Source of the DNA: Cherax quadricarinatus
Taxonomy: Eukaryota; Arthropoda; Malacostraca; Decapoda; Parastacidae
Length of the DNA: 64,000 bases
NCBI RefSeq assembly: GCF_038502225.1
Contig: NC_091355.1
Coordinates: 15,781,044-15,845,043 of the forward strand
Direction: 5' to 3'
Below, one piece after another: positions 44,336-55,465 of the stretch; position 1 is the stretch's first letter, and every line of letters begins with the position of its first letter. The notes under the pieces are model-generated. The model saw nothing but the letters and a program-made list of their open reading frames with translations. It ran no database searches and had not been told where the DNA came from. The position numbers and the translations under genes were made by a program.

Positions 44336-45578
44336 GTCGTCTGGCTCACCAAGGTTACAGTGTCGTCTGGCTCACCAAAGTTACAGTTTCGTCTGGCTCA
44401 CCAAGGTTACAGTGTCGTCTGGCTCACCAAGGTTACAGTGTCGTCTGGCTCACCAAGGTTACAGCGTCGTCTGGCTCACCAAGGTTACAGTGTCGTCTGG
44501 CTCACCAAGGTTACAGCGTCGTCTGGCTCACCAAGGTTACAGTGTCGTCTGGCTCACCAAGGTTACAGTGTCGTCTGGCTCACCAAGGTTACAGTGTCGT
44601 CTGGCTCACCAAGGTTACAGTGACGTACGGCTCACCAAGGTAACAGTGACGTACGGCTCACCAAGGTTACAGTGACGTACGGCTCACCAAGGTTACAGTG
44701 TCGTACGGCTCACCAAGGTAACAGTGACGTACGGCTCACCAAGGTAACAGTGACGTACGGCTCACCAAGGTAACAGTGACGTACGGCTCACCAAGGTAAC
44801 AGTGACGTACGGCTCACCAAGGTAACAGTGACGTACGGCTCACCAAGGTTACAGTGACGTACGGCTCACCAAGGTAACAGTGACGTACGGCTCACCAAGG
44901 TAACAGTGACGTACGGCTCACCAAGGTTACAGTGACGTACGGCTCACCAAGGTTACAGTGACGTACGGCTCACCAAGGTTACAGTGTCGTACGGCTCACC
45001 AAGGTTACAGTGACGTACGGCTCACCAAGGTTACAGTGTCGTACGGCTCACCAAGGTTACAGTGACGTACGGCTCACCAAGGTTACAGTGACGTACGGCT
45101 CACCAAGGTTACAGTGTCGTACGGCTCACCAAGGTTACAGTGACGTACGGCTCACCAAGGTTACAGTGACGTACGGCTCACCAAGGTTACAGTGACGTAC
45201 GGCTCACCAAGGTTACAGTGACGTACGGCTCACCAAGGTTACAGTGTCGTACGGCTCACCAAGGTAACAGTGACGTACGGCTCACCAAGGTAACAGTGAC
45301 AGTGACGTCGGCTCACCAAGGTTACAGTGACGTACGGCTCACCAAGGTTATAGTGACGTACGGCTCACCAAGGTTACAGTGACGTACGGCTCACCAAGGT
45401 AACAGTGACGTACGGCTCACCAAGGTAACAGTGACGTACGGCTCACCAAGGTAACAGTGACGTACGGCTCACCAAGGTAACAGTGACGTACGGCTCACCA
45501 AGGTAACAGTGACGTACGGCTCACCAAGGTAACAGTGACGTACGGCTCACCAAGGTTACAGTGACGTACGGCTCACCA
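44336..45578. repeat. 26-bp minisatellite, homogenised subfamily, about 48 copies
   Basis: Units contain GGCTCACCAAGGTTACAGTG. The left third has the TCGTCT form and the rest the ACGTAC form, with GTTAC/GTAAC alternatives. Frames across it are repeat artefacts. Confidence 0.97.
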
Positions 45579-46100
45579 TGGATACAGCCTGGCACCATCG
45601 CTGCAGAACACAGGCTTACCATTTACCACTTCTTCGCGAGAGTCTTGTAACCTCATTAGCCGCGTCTATTCTTCTTTGTGTGAGTCGTTAGTCCACAACG
45701 ACCAGGGAACCATCCATCCTGCTCGGTTTTTTATGGGTAGAGGTGAGGGTTGTACTGTGCTTGGTTTGAAAATTCTTCCTGACGCTAGTAGAAGAGGAAC
45801 TTTACAACATTTTAGGATTATTGTCAAGGAAGAACTGAAATGTTATCTAAGAGCTCCTTTCCTCCTCATTTTCCACTCTCTTCTTTTCCTTATTCTCAAA
45901 TTCTTGGTCATCTTCTCCCACTTCCTCCTCTTCATCTCTCTCCTCCTCCGCGTATGCCTTCTCCTCTGTGCTCCTTGGTAAAAAAAAAAAAATAAAAAAA
46001 AAGAGCTAGTGAAAGTGGTTGAGAGCGGGAGTGTACGTGTGTTCCTTTGACATCGTATTTTAGTGGAAGTGTTGCACCCTGGTGGTGTGACAGTTATGAG
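45579..46100. other. Intergenic DNA, no gene seen
   Basis: Apparently unique sequence with a CTCCTC-rich patch (45,855-45,975) and a poly(A) run at 45,980-46,001. No coding homology is recognised. Confidence 0.4.
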
Positions 46101-46103
46101 CAC

Positions 46104-46104
<1 letters not shown>

Positions 46105-46195
<91 letters not shown>
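46105..46195. repeat. (CA)n microsatellite
   Basis: About 45 CA units directly before a CR1-like tail fragment. Confidence 0.97.
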
Positions 46196-46197
<2 letters not shown>

Positions 46198-46292
46198 GAG
46201 AAAGTGGAACTAGAAGTGATCAGCAAAGAGGCGGGGCCAGGAGCTATTACTCGATCCCTGCAACCACAAATAGATGAGTACACACACACAAC
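46196..46292 (+). mobile_element. CR1-like 3' tail fragment
   Basis: GAGGCGGGGCCAGGAGCTAT then CTGCAACCACAAATAGATGA. It ends GAGTACACACACACA, so (CA)n flanks it on both sides. Confidence 0.85.
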
Positions 46293-47590
46293 AATTTTCC
46301 TAGAGATCTGTAAGACAGCGAGGCTGTCTGGAAACTTTAAACAACAGACGAGTGTCATAGACCTGCTCAGCATATAAGGTAATGGAGAAGATAATCAAGA
46401 GATGGGTAGAACACTTGCAGACAAGTGGCTTCGTAAAAAAATAACAAACACAGGTTTAAATATAACAAATCTTCCTTCACAAATTTGTTGGAATTCTATG
46501 ACAAAGTAACGTAAGGCGAGAGAGAGAGGAATAGTATTGTATATTCTTGAACTGCAAGAACGCATTTGGTACTGTACCTCACAGGAGACTCGAACAAAAA
46601 CTGGAAGAGTAACAAATGTGCTAGATGGAGTACCTAATGGGAAGGAAAGAGTGATTGTCCTAGAAGATAATTTAGAATGAGAACGTGTAACAAGTGTAAT
46701 ATAGCAAGGATCGGTACTGGATCACTACTGACATTGGTATATGCGAATAACATGCCAGAAGAGAGAGTCAGATGTACCCTTGTGTGCACATAAAAAATTA
46801 CCTAGATGAATCAAAACTGATGTGCACATAGGCTACAAATGGACCTTGACAAACTTCTAGATTGATTAACAGGTGGCTAGTAGATGTCAACCCCAGCAAA
46901 TGCAAGGATATGAAAATTGGTGATGGCCTAAACAGGCCTGAAACAGAGATCAAGAGAGGCTGCAAACTTCAATCACTGACGAAGACTCTGGAGCAGATAT
47001 AGAACCGACCATATCACCGGAGGAACACGTCTACCAACTAACCTCGGCGGCAAATACTCTTTTTCCAACTCTGAGTTACTTTCAAGAATCTCAACCAAGA
47101 GTCATACACAGCGTTACTTACGACTATCTTGGAGAATGCTACACCCTCATGGAATATTTCCCTGGCAAAATACGTTAAGAAACTGGAAAAAGTTCAGTTG
47201 CATTCAACGATACTACTTCTAAAGTTAAATGAAATAAGTAATGAGGAGAGGCTAACGAAACTAAATCTGACAGCATTAGAAAATAGAATAACATGGGAAG
47301 ACATGTTAATGCTCAAGAAAAGTTAATAGGGTAGACAGGGAAACAGTTTAAGAGGCGAGAAACGGGTATATAAGGGAATACTTAGAATCTAAAGACGCAG
47401 GTAAGTCACAGAAATGTGAATTATATCTTCAACCTGGGCGAAGTAGTAGAGGCAGGTGCCATACATAGTTTTAAGAAGAGGTATGACAAGGCCACCATGC
47501 TAAGAGGGAGAAAATCCAGCAAACAATATATCATGGGGCAGGAATACAGGAGCAAAGACTCTACCTCTGTAATTTCAAATAAATAACAAA
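46293..47590 (+). pseudogene. CR1-like RT remnant, copy 7
   Basis: The plus-strand RT is degenerate. The block VMEKIIKRWVEHLQTSGF lies near 46,380, and C-I-F-L-N-C-K-N-A-F-G-T-V-P-H (equivalent to FLDCKKPFD) near 46,550. The catalytic FADD is decayed to YLDE near 46,800. LAKYVKKLEKVQLHS then EERLTKLNLTALENR lies at 47,165-47,285. The tail region includes GCCATACATAGTTTTAAGAA. Stops are frequent. The 5' half of the element is absent. Confidence 0.8.
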
Positions 47591-47779
47591 TACTTACTCT
47601 ATCATTAAATGATTACGTAACTGCATTGTAGAATACGCCTGTACGGGCACACACACATGTTGACATTGATCAGGGATGAACTCAGTGCAAGATTTCAGAC
47701 AATTAAAACTGAGCAGCTGACACGGAAGATGCTGTGAAACAAGACCTCAAACCTGCTAGGGAGAACCAGTTGCGTGTGC
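47591..47779. other. Intergenic DNA, no gene seen
   Basis: Short unique stretch between the retrotransposon tail and the 21-bp repeat. Confidence 0.4.
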
Positions 47780-47950
47780 AGACCTCACAGCTGTTAAGGA
47801 ACACCTCCCAGCTGTGAAGGAGGACCTCACAGCTGTGAAGGAAGACCACACAGCTGTTAAGGAAGATATCATAGCTGTAAAGGAAGATCTCATTGCTGCA
47901 GAGGAAGACCTCACAGACGTGAGGAAAAATTATACAGTTATGAGAGAGGT
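47780..47950. repeat. 21-bp repeat encoding a heptad-like pattern
   Basis: Seven to eight diverged units of CAGCTGTGAAGGAAGACCTC plus A. In one plus-strand frame each unit reads as a seven-residue motif like LTAVKED. The frame is open for about 75 codons (about 47,757-47,985) but has no ATG before the repeat. Confidence 0.75.
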
Positions 47951-48061
47951 AAAATGCACCTGGAGGAGCTGTATTCTCTAAAGACAAATGAACGAGCTTG
48001 GCTTACTAAAGGCAATGAGAGTAGTTTATGCTTACTGTAAAGAAAGATGCAGACAACCTAA

Positions 48062-48121
<60 letters not shown>
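48062..48121. repeat. (TTA)n microsatellite
   Basis: About 20 TTA units. Confidence 0.96.
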
Positions 48122-48124
<3 letters not shown>

Positions 48125-48488
48125 ACTAGTATTATTAAATTCGCGGGGAGTTATTAAATTTGTATCCTTCACACAGCGCATTATTGTAATTAAGAACACT
48201 TTAACGGGGCAAGCTGATACGGGAAACTCCGAAGAAGTTATACTGATGGAATTCAACTACACTAAATGCTGGAAGCAACGGATATGAGACCAGAGTAGTT
48301 ACACAGCCTGAGAGATGTGAAGAAAGATATGAAGAAAAAATCCTGAAGCAACTCTCACTAGATAATCGACGAGTAAAATGCAGTTCCCAAGAGCTGGAGT
48401 TTAACTCCCTCTCATACACAGCTGGTTGTGTACATACCTACACCCCACAAGCAACCCAGTGGCTGGAACGACACGTACCTAAGCAACC
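48122..48488. other. Intergenic DNA, no gene seen
   Basis: Apparently unique sequence with no recognised feature. Confidence 0.4.
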
Positions 48489-48489
48489 A

Positions 48490-48541
<52 letters not shown>
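48489..48541. repeat. (GA)n microsatellite
   Basis: About 26 GA units. Confidence 0.96.
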
Positions 48542-48543
<2 letters not shown>

Positions 48544-49070
48544 AAACGTTAGCTCGGTATCTCTCCCCTACTTCGAGGATGAGAAACATTAATGTAAAAT
48601 GTCGCTAAAGTTATTACAGCGCGTCTGAGCTTGGCAACCCATACGTGTTCAAACATTTGGAAGTTTAAACAAATAGCACTTTGCCCGAGCTGTGATCTCT
48701 GAACCATCCCTATAAATCCCACCTCAGAGGGGCAGCCTGTGTATGTAGACGCGGCATCCCTCTCTCCCGCTGCAAACACCCTACTCCAACTATTTCCCAA
48801 ATTCAGGATTATTTTCCTAATTGATACCGTCCGTGGTGGCAACGTAGAGGAGAAAATGCGACGAGGCAAGAAGGGGTCAGCACAACATTGGGTCTGGACA
48901 TGACAAGACTACTCGCTCCTTGGTAACTGCATTCATATGGCCATTTCTAAAGACGAGGACGAACTCACATCTCAAGAGCCGACAATCACAAGCGCTGCCA
49001 CGCGCAGCACAGCGGCTCTCACAGTCAAAATTAAATTCATCATGAGCAAAATGCAGCCTCAGAACTAACG
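48542..49070. other. Intergenic DNA of balanced composition, no gene seen
   Basis: One of the few stretches with balanced base composition and no repeats. Short frames on both strands show no recognisable homology. Confidence 0.4.
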
Positions 49071-49345
49071 ATGACAGCAGAAGCAGTAATAGCAGCAACA
49101 TCGGCGATAGCAGCAGCAACCCCAAAGGCAGAAGGAAGAATAGCTCCATCAACAAAAGCATTATCAGAAGGAACAGCAGTAGCAGCATCAGTAAACACCA
49201 TAATAGCAGTAGAAATAATAGCAGCACCACAGGGAACAGCAGCAAACAACAGCAGCAGCAGTGGAAGAATCAACATCCACTAAAATAGTAACAGCAGCAG
49301 CAGCTGTAGCATAAAGAACAGCAGCAGCAGCAACAAGAACAACCG
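49071..49345. repeat. CAG/GCA-rich trinucleotide tract
   Basis: Imperfect GCAGCA/AGCAGT repeats. The resulting Ala-, Leu- or Ser/Asn-rich frames are low complexity. Confidence 0.8.
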
Positions 49346-49439
49346 GATCAACAAGAGTCCATTGCCTGGAATAACACGCGAGTCACCTTCACCAGGCTTA
49401 CATATTCACAAATGTACTTTTATCATTGACATTTTCTCC

Positions 49440-50190
49440 AAGGCGCATCGCTGGAGGCGAGACGAGAGGGTGGAGAGGTAGAGAGGAAAAAAATAAATGT
49501 AAGAGGGGGGAAAATATATGTAAGGAAGAGGGGAAAAAGAGATACGGGTAAGAGGGAGCAGGAAAAAGAAAGGGAAAAAATATAGGGAAAAGAAGGAAAA
49601 AGATAAGGAGAAGAGGGAAAAATATGAGGGAAAGAAGGGAAAAAGAGATACGGGGGAAGAGGGGAAAAGGGAGCAGGGATAAGGGGAAGAGGAAACATGG
49701 AAATGGGAGAGAGGGGACAGAGAAAAATGAAATGACAGGAGGAAATGTGAGAAGAAGAAAGTGGGGAGAAGGAAGTCAGGGAGAGGGGGAAACAAAGGAC
49801 AGAAGCAGGGGAGAAAAAAGAGAGGGGACAGTGGTAGAACAGAGGAAGCAGAGAGAGAACGGTGGAAGGGTGAAAGAGAACAGAGGAAGATGACAAGAGG
49901 ATATGGGAAGGGAAGAGAGGACAGGAGATGAGAAAGAGACAGAGGTAGGGAATAGAGGACGGTAGAAAAGGGAAAAAGAGGACAAGAGGAGATGGCAAAA
50001 GGACAAAGGAAGGGAAGAGAAGGCAGGAGAAGATGGCAAGAGGACAAGCGAAGAAAAGAAAGACAAGGGAAGAAAAGAGAGAACAAGAGATGACAGGAAG
50101 ACAATGGAAGATCAGAGAAGACAGGAGAAAATGACAAGAATACAAGAGAAGGGTAGAGAGGACAAGAAGAAGGGAATGGGAGGGGAACAC
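49440..50190. repeat. Long imperfect polypurine tract (750 bp)
   Basis: The plus strand is almost all A and G, with units resembling AGAGGACAAGAGGAGATGG. The minus strand yields pyrimidine-coded Ser/Leu/Phe/Pro frames of up to 273 residues, which are artefacts. Confidence 0.88.
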
Positions 50191-50339
50191 ATAGTGTGGG
50201 GGAACTCCAATACAACAAACACGACAATATTTCTCACGTTTAATTCAGGAACTTGTACCCCAGTTGAAGGTGAGCCAACACTTATTTCTCAGGCTCTTAA
50301 GTAAACTGGATTATATGTTTCCAGCAATGCCCACCTTCC

Positions 50340-50430
50340 AAACACACACACACCCACACATACACACACTCACCCAAACATATATACACTCACACATACA
50401 CACTCACTTACCCACACACTCACACATAGA
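50340..50430. repeat. Degenerate CACA/CTCA-rich tract
   Basis: Mixed CACACA, CACTCAC and CATACA repeats. Confidence 0.8.
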
Positions 50431-50579
50431 CACACTCAAGATAGTGCAATTATCACAGATCTAAAAGACAGAACATATATAGTCCCAATATATATAAAAA
50501 AAAAAGAGAGACAGACTGGAAACATTCAACTACAGACAATTTTGACTGACGTGTACAGTGTATAATGAAATGAAGATAA

Positions 50580-50712
50580 TGAAGAGAAACGTGGAGCAAC
50601 GGGAGAGAAATGATACGCAAATACCTGCACACAGAATGAAATTTATAACGACGTTTCGATCCGACTTGGATGATTAATTCGTCTTATTTGCAGATCCGTG
50701 GTTTCATTAGTG
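50580..50712 (-). repeat. Module C dispersed repeat, single copy
   Basis: The plus strand reads CAACGGGAGAGAAATGATAC, CAAATACCTGCACACAG, then ATAACGACGTTTCGATCCGA and CTTGGATGATTAATTCG. The minus strand has TCCAAGTCGGATCGAAACGT, a hairpin followed by GAAACGT as in modules A and B. Confidence 0.72.
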
Positions 50713-50980
50713 ATAATCAACAAGAGTTCTGAGATGTTAAATCATGTCCTACACATCTACTCAAGTTCTTCACAAGGTAAACAACGAAAGAAATGAATGG
50801 TTGAACTGCAATAAAGGGGATAAAATGCTGTACTGCACAATAGACTGCTCCAAAAATTGGAGACTGAGGTACGGGAAAAGGCAATCTGTAAAAACTTACT
50901 TTTGTGGACACAGTGGTGCCTATGCTAATATTTCTATGGTGTATATATATATATATACCTAGTTGGTTTAATCTTATTGT

Positions 50981-51113
50981 AACCAGCTGGCCGAGTGGCT
51001 AGCGCGTCGGTCTGGAGTTTTATGATTCTCTGACCGAGAGTTTTATCCCTACCCGTCGTATGGATTGTTTACAAAAGTGTCATTACGATTTCGTGAGTCA
51101 TGATAGACCTCGT
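50981..51113 (+). mobile_element. tRNA-derived SINE
   Basis: The head AACCAGCTGGCCGAGTGGCT carries an A-box-like TGGCCGAGTGG (about 50,989-50,999). A degenerate B-box, GAGTTTTATCCC, lies near 51,038. The unrelated tail has TTACGATTTCGTGAGTCATG. The cloverleaf is not intact, so it is not a functional tRNA. RNA polymerase III transcription is the expected mode for this class. Confidence 0.72.
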
Positions 51114-51154
51114 TATCGCTATATAATCCTATATACAGTAGAGATTGATTGTTA

Positions 51155-52741
51155 GGGAGTTGCCAGCTAGGAGTTACTAACATAGAGTGCTAGCTACGGG
51201 TGCTAGCAAGTTGCTAACCAGGGGTTGCTAGCAAGGGGTGCCAGTTAGGAGATGCTAGCAAGGTTGCTAAGCAGGAGTTGTTAGCAAGGGGTGCTAGCCA
51301 GGAGTTGAAAGCAAGAGGTGCTAGCCAGGACTTGCTAGCAAGGGGTGCTAGCCAGGAGTTGCTAGCAAGGGGTGCTAGCCAGGAGTTGCTAGCAAGAGGT
51401 ACTAGCCAGGAGTTGCTAGCAAGAGGTGCTAGCCAGGAGTTGCTAGCAAGGGGTGATAACCAGGAGTTGCTAGCAAGGGGTGCTAACCAGGAGTTGCTAG
51501 GAAAGGGTGCTAGCCAGGAGTTGCTAGCAAGGGGTGCTAGCCAGGAGTTGCTAGCAAGGGGTGCTAGCCAGGAGTTGCTAGCAAGAGGTGCTAGCCAGGA
51601 GTTGCTAGCAAGGGGTGATAACCAGGAGTTGCTAGCAAGGGGTGCTAACCAGGAGTTGTTAGGAAAGGGTGCTAGCCAGGAGTTGCTAGCAAGGGGTGCT
51701 AGCCAGGAATTGCTAGCAAGGGGTGCTAGCCAGGAGTTGCTAGCAAGAGGTGCTAGCTAGGAGTTGTTAGCAAGAGGTGCTAGGCAGGAGTTGCTAGCAA
51801 GAGTTGCTAGCCAGGAGTTGCCAACAAGGGGTGCTAGCCAGGACTTGCAACAAGGGGTGCTAGCCAGGAGTTGCTAGCAAGAGGTGCTAGCTAGGAATTG
51901 CTAGCAAGGGTTGCTAGTCAGGAGTTGCTAGCAAGAGGTGCCATTCAGGAGTTGCTAGCAAGGGGTGCTAGCCAGGAGTTGCTAGCAAGGGGTGCTAGCC
52001 AGGAGTTGCTAGCAAGGGGTGCTAGCCAGGAGTTGCTAGCAAGAGGTGCTAGCCAGGAGTTGCTAGCAAGGGGTGCTAGTAAGAGTTGCTAGCAGGAGCC
52101 AGGAGTTGCTAGCAAGAGGTGCTAGCCAGGAGTTGCTAGCAAGGGGTGCTAGCCAGGAGTTGCTAGCAAGGGGTGCTAGCCAGGAGTTGCTAGCAAGGGG
52201 TGCTAGCCAGGAGTTGCTAGCAAGGGGTGCTAGCCAGGAGTTGCTAGCAAGAGGTGCTAGCCAGGAGTTGCTAGCAAGGGGTGCTAGCCAGGAGTTGCTA
52301 GCAAGGGGTGCTAGCCAGGAGTTGCTAGCAAGGGGTGCTAGCCAGGAGTTGCTAGCAAGGGGTGCTAGCCAGGAGTTGCTAGCAAGGGGTGCTAGCCAGG
52401 AGTTGCTAGCAAGGGGTGCTAGCCAGGAGTTGCTAGCAAGGGGTGCTAGCCAGGAGTTGCTAGCAAGGGGTGCTAGCCAGGAGTTGCTAGCAAGGGGTGC
52501 TAGCCAGGAGTTGCTAGCAAGGGGTGCTAGCCAGGAGTTGCTAGCAAGGGGTGCTAGCCAGGAGTTGCTAGCAAGGGGTGCTAGCCAGGAGTTGCTAGCA
52601 AGGGGTGCTAGCCAGGAGTTGCTAGCAAAAGGTGCTAGCCAGGAGTTGCTAGCAAAAGGTGCTAGCCAGGAGTTGCTAGCAAAAGGTGCTAGCCAGGAGT
52701 TGCTAGCAAAAGGTGCTAGCCAGGAGTTGCTAGCAAGGGGT
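51155..52741. repeat. 27-bp minisatellite, about 58 copies
   Basis: Units contain GCTAGCAAGGGGTGCTAGCC plus AGGAGTT. They are heterogeneous up to about 52,100 and nearly uniform from 52,120 to 52,620. Four to five terminal units carry the AAAAGGTGC variant. The period is nine codons, giving open frames (LLARGASQE) without other coding support. The unit includes the NheI-type palindrome GCTAGC. Confidence 0.97.
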
Positions 52742-52869
52742 TAGAGACAGGAAACAAAGCACTCCACAAAACTCGATCCCAGGAAATGAACAAATACTTT
52801 GACTGACAAGTGAAGAATCTTGCGTCGAAATTTTCGAGGCTCTTATAATAGCATCTTCCCTTCATCTAG

Positions 52870-53075
52870 GGAGTGTGTTGCTGCAGCTAGACCGTGTTGA
52901 GGCAGCTGGATTGTATTGCTGCAGCTGCTAGACGGTGTTGCTGCTGCTGGATTGTATTGCTGCAGCTGCTAGACGGTGTTGCTGCTGCTGGACTGTGTTG
53001 TTGCAGCTGCTAGACGGTGTTGCTGCTGCTGGACTGTGTTGCTGCAGTTGCTAGACGGTGTTTTTGCTGCCTTTA
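52870..53075. repeat. Tandem repeat of about 38 bp, GCTGCTGGA-type
   Basis: Units contain GTTGCTGCAGCTGCTAGACG and GTGTTGCTGCTGCTGGA. They share GCTGGACTGTGTT with the next two arrays. Confidence 0.88.
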
Positions 53076-53214
53076 TTGCAGTGCTAATTTTTACTCTATA
53101 GTTATTAACTAATTTATAAAATAATTTGTGACTTTGTAATTGTCTGTTCACCACAATCACTACTAAACTGTGTTGCTGTTTTAGATTATTGCTGTATTAA
53201 ACTATGTTGCTGTT

Positions 53215-53455
53215 TCAGACTGTGTTACTATGCTAGACTGTGTTGCTTCTGATGGCCTTGCTGTTGCTACTGGACTGTGTTGCTGTTAGACTGTGTTGTT
53301 GCTGGACTGTGTTCCTGCTGGACTGTGTTCCTGCTGGACTGTGTTTCTGTTGGATTGTGTTCCTGATGGACTGTGTTCCTGCTGGACTGTGTTTCTGCTG
53401 GACTGTGTTCCTGCGGGACTGTGTTCCTGTTAGATTGTGTTCCTGATGGACTATA
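53215..53455. repeat. 18-bp minisatellite, about 10 copies
   Basis: Unit TGTGTTCCTGCTGGACTG with substitutions. Confidence 0.9.
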
Positions 53456-54133
53456 ATGCTGTCGCTGCTGGACTCTTGCTGCTGCTGTTGGACTCTTACT
53501 GTTGCTGCTCGACTCTTGCTGTTGCAGTTGAACTCTTGCTGTTGCAGCTGGACTCTTACTGTTGCAGCTGGGCTTTTGCTGTTGCTGCTGAACTCTTGCT
53601 GTTGCAGCTGGACTCTTACTGTTGCAGCTGGAATCTTGTTGTTGCAGCTGGACTCTTGCAATTGCAGCTGGACTCTTGCTGTTGCAGCTGGACTCTTACT
53701 GTTGCAGCTGGACTCTTGCTGTTGCAGCTGGACTCTTGCTGTTGCAGCTGGACTCTTGCAATTGCAGCTGGACTCTTGCTGTTGCAGCTGGACTCTTGCT
53801 GTTGCAGCTGGACTCTTGCTGTTGCAGCTGGACTCTTGCAATTGCAGCTGGACTCTTGCTGTTGCAGCTGGACTCTTGCTGTTGCAGCTGGACTCTTGCT
53901 GTTGCAGCTGGACTCTTGCTGTTGCAGCTGTTGCAGCTGGACTCTTGCTGTTGCAGCTGGACTCTTACTGTTGCAGCTGGACTCTTGCTGTTGCAGCTGG
54001 ACTCTTGCTGTTGCAGCTGGACTCTTGCTGTTGCAGCTGGACTCTTGCTGTTGCAGCTGGACTCTTACTGTTGCAGCTGGACTCTTGCTGTTGCAGCTGG
54101 ACTCTTGCTGTTGCAGCTGGACTCTTGCTGTTG
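53456..54133. repeat. 20-bp minisatellite, about 33 copies
   Basis: Unit GCTGGACTCTTGCTGTTGCA. Variants are CTTACT and CTTGCAATT. Frames open on both strands are artefacts of the period. Confidence 0.96.
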
Positions 54134-54620
54134 CTGCACCACCGAACTCACTCTTATAATTTTTTTTACCACTGAAACTGTATCCATTTCTCTTGCTGTA
54201 TTTTTCTTCCAATTGCTTGGTTTGTTTCAAGGATTCTCTTACCTGCTCCTTCCCACAATTAATTCTCACTTTTATTGCACTCCTTATTTTTGAAACCCTT
54301 GTGCTAAAGTTTAGAGTGATGCTGCCTACTATAATCACACTGACAATCAAGAAATTTTCTTATATATAATTGTAGGTAAATGTGTTCTAATCTAGCTCGT
54401 CTAGTCCTCTAGATAAATATTTAACGCCTTGATTATAAACAAGGCGTTAAATATTTAAATTTGATCGGTGTCAAAGCGAATACTAGAAGAAATAAAGACA
54501 AAGCAAACTAGATTTGGAATCACCGTCATAAAAAAAATAATGAAAGTAATGAGAAATGTGCTATTGTTTACTGATGATTGTTGTTTTATTAAAACTTTTG
54601 TGAAACGTATGTTTTGGTGT
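54134..54620. other. AT-rich intergenic DNA, no gene seen
   Basis: Apart from the hairpin at 54,415-54,456, no feature is recognised. Confidence 0.4.
54415..54456. repeat. Perfect 17-bp inverted repeat, 8-nt loop
   Basis: AAATATTTAACGCCTTG (54,415-54,431) pairs fully with CAAGGCGTTAAATATTT (54,440-54,456). No T-tract or neighbouring gene suggests a terminator role. Confidence 0.9.
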
Positions 54621-54624
54621 ATGT

Positions 54625-54790
54625 TTTGAAGAATTAGATACACGTGCAACATCTGGGTAACTTTACTGTAGAAGTTCCTCATTCAGTGGATTTATCAATA
54701 CAAATTTAAGGAAATAATTGGAAGACAGTAGAATTATTTACAAACATAAGGTAATCAGTCCCTCAGCTCTGGAAACCTACATGTTGCACA
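54625..54790 (-). repeat. Decayed module A repeat
   Basis: ATTAGATACACGTGCAACAT then CTGGGTAACTTTACTG, then TTCAGTGGATTTATCAAT. The downstream AATCAGTCCCTCAGCTCTGG matches the module A body. Confidence 0.65.
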
Positions 54791-54948
54791 TTTATTTTTA
54801 TATAGATCTCCGGTGATTTACACAAACAAATTCATCATCATGGATCGACAATGTAAAAATTACCCCAGCATTGATTGTTATGTATCCAGTTCGTTGCTAC
54901 TGAATTACAAGGGCATACTATTATTGATTCGCAAACTAATGTTTATTA

Positions 54949-55285
54949 GAACAAAAATCTGTTGATAGACAACTGATAGATATTATGCCATCACAACCCC
55001 TACCCATAGCTTCTGGAACAAAAATCTGTTTATAGACAACTGTTGGATATTATATCATCACAACCCTTACCCATAGTTTCTGGAACAAAAATCTGTTGAT
55101 TGACAACTGCTGGATATTATACCCTTACAACTCCTACCCTTAATTCCTGGAACAAATGTCTATAGGTAAGCTGTAGCTGGATGTTGTACCGTCACAGCCC
55201 CTACTCAAGGTTTCAGTTGACAAAAATCAGCTGGCAGACTAATGCTGAAAATTGTATCGTCACAAATCCAACAAAGTTTACAAAT
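54949..55285. repeat. 67-bp tandem repeat, 4-5 diverged copies
   Basis: Units begin GAACAAAAATCTGTTGATAG and contain TATTAT..CATCACAACCCCTACCC. Divergence rises to the right. Confidence 0.85.
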
Positions 55286-55460
55286 GAAAATCATTTGTCC
55301 AATATTGTTAAATCACTCAATTTTCTTGTATGTTTACTGAACAAATTTAATCAAGTGTATAATGTGTATAACGTTTCTGGAAAATAGAGTGAAAAGGGAA
55401 TACAATTGTAAAGTTAATTAGCCTAATGTGTCTTATTTAAATTAAGCTGAAAGCAACATC
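55286..55460. other. AT-rich intergenic DNA, no gene seen
   Basis: No recognised feature. Confidence 0.4.
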
Positions 55461-55465
55461 AGTTG

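Noticed and set aside
49406..50227. Ser/Leu/Phe/Pro-rich minus-strand frames
   Set aside because: They arise from a polypyrimidine strand that rarely spells a stop codon. Composition is extreme and there is no homology.
50981..51060. Functional tRNA gene
   Set aside because: A-box and B-box remnants exist, but acceptor and T arms do not pair and an unrelated conserved tail follows, as in a SINE.
51278..52744. LLARGASQE repeat protein
   Set aside because: 27-bp repeat artefact. There is no signal peptide, no flanking coding sequence, and units vary without a codon-position bias that I can see.
53233..54350. Gln/Ser-rich and Cys/Leu-rich frames
   Set aside because: They derive from the 18- and 20-bp repeats read in different frames.
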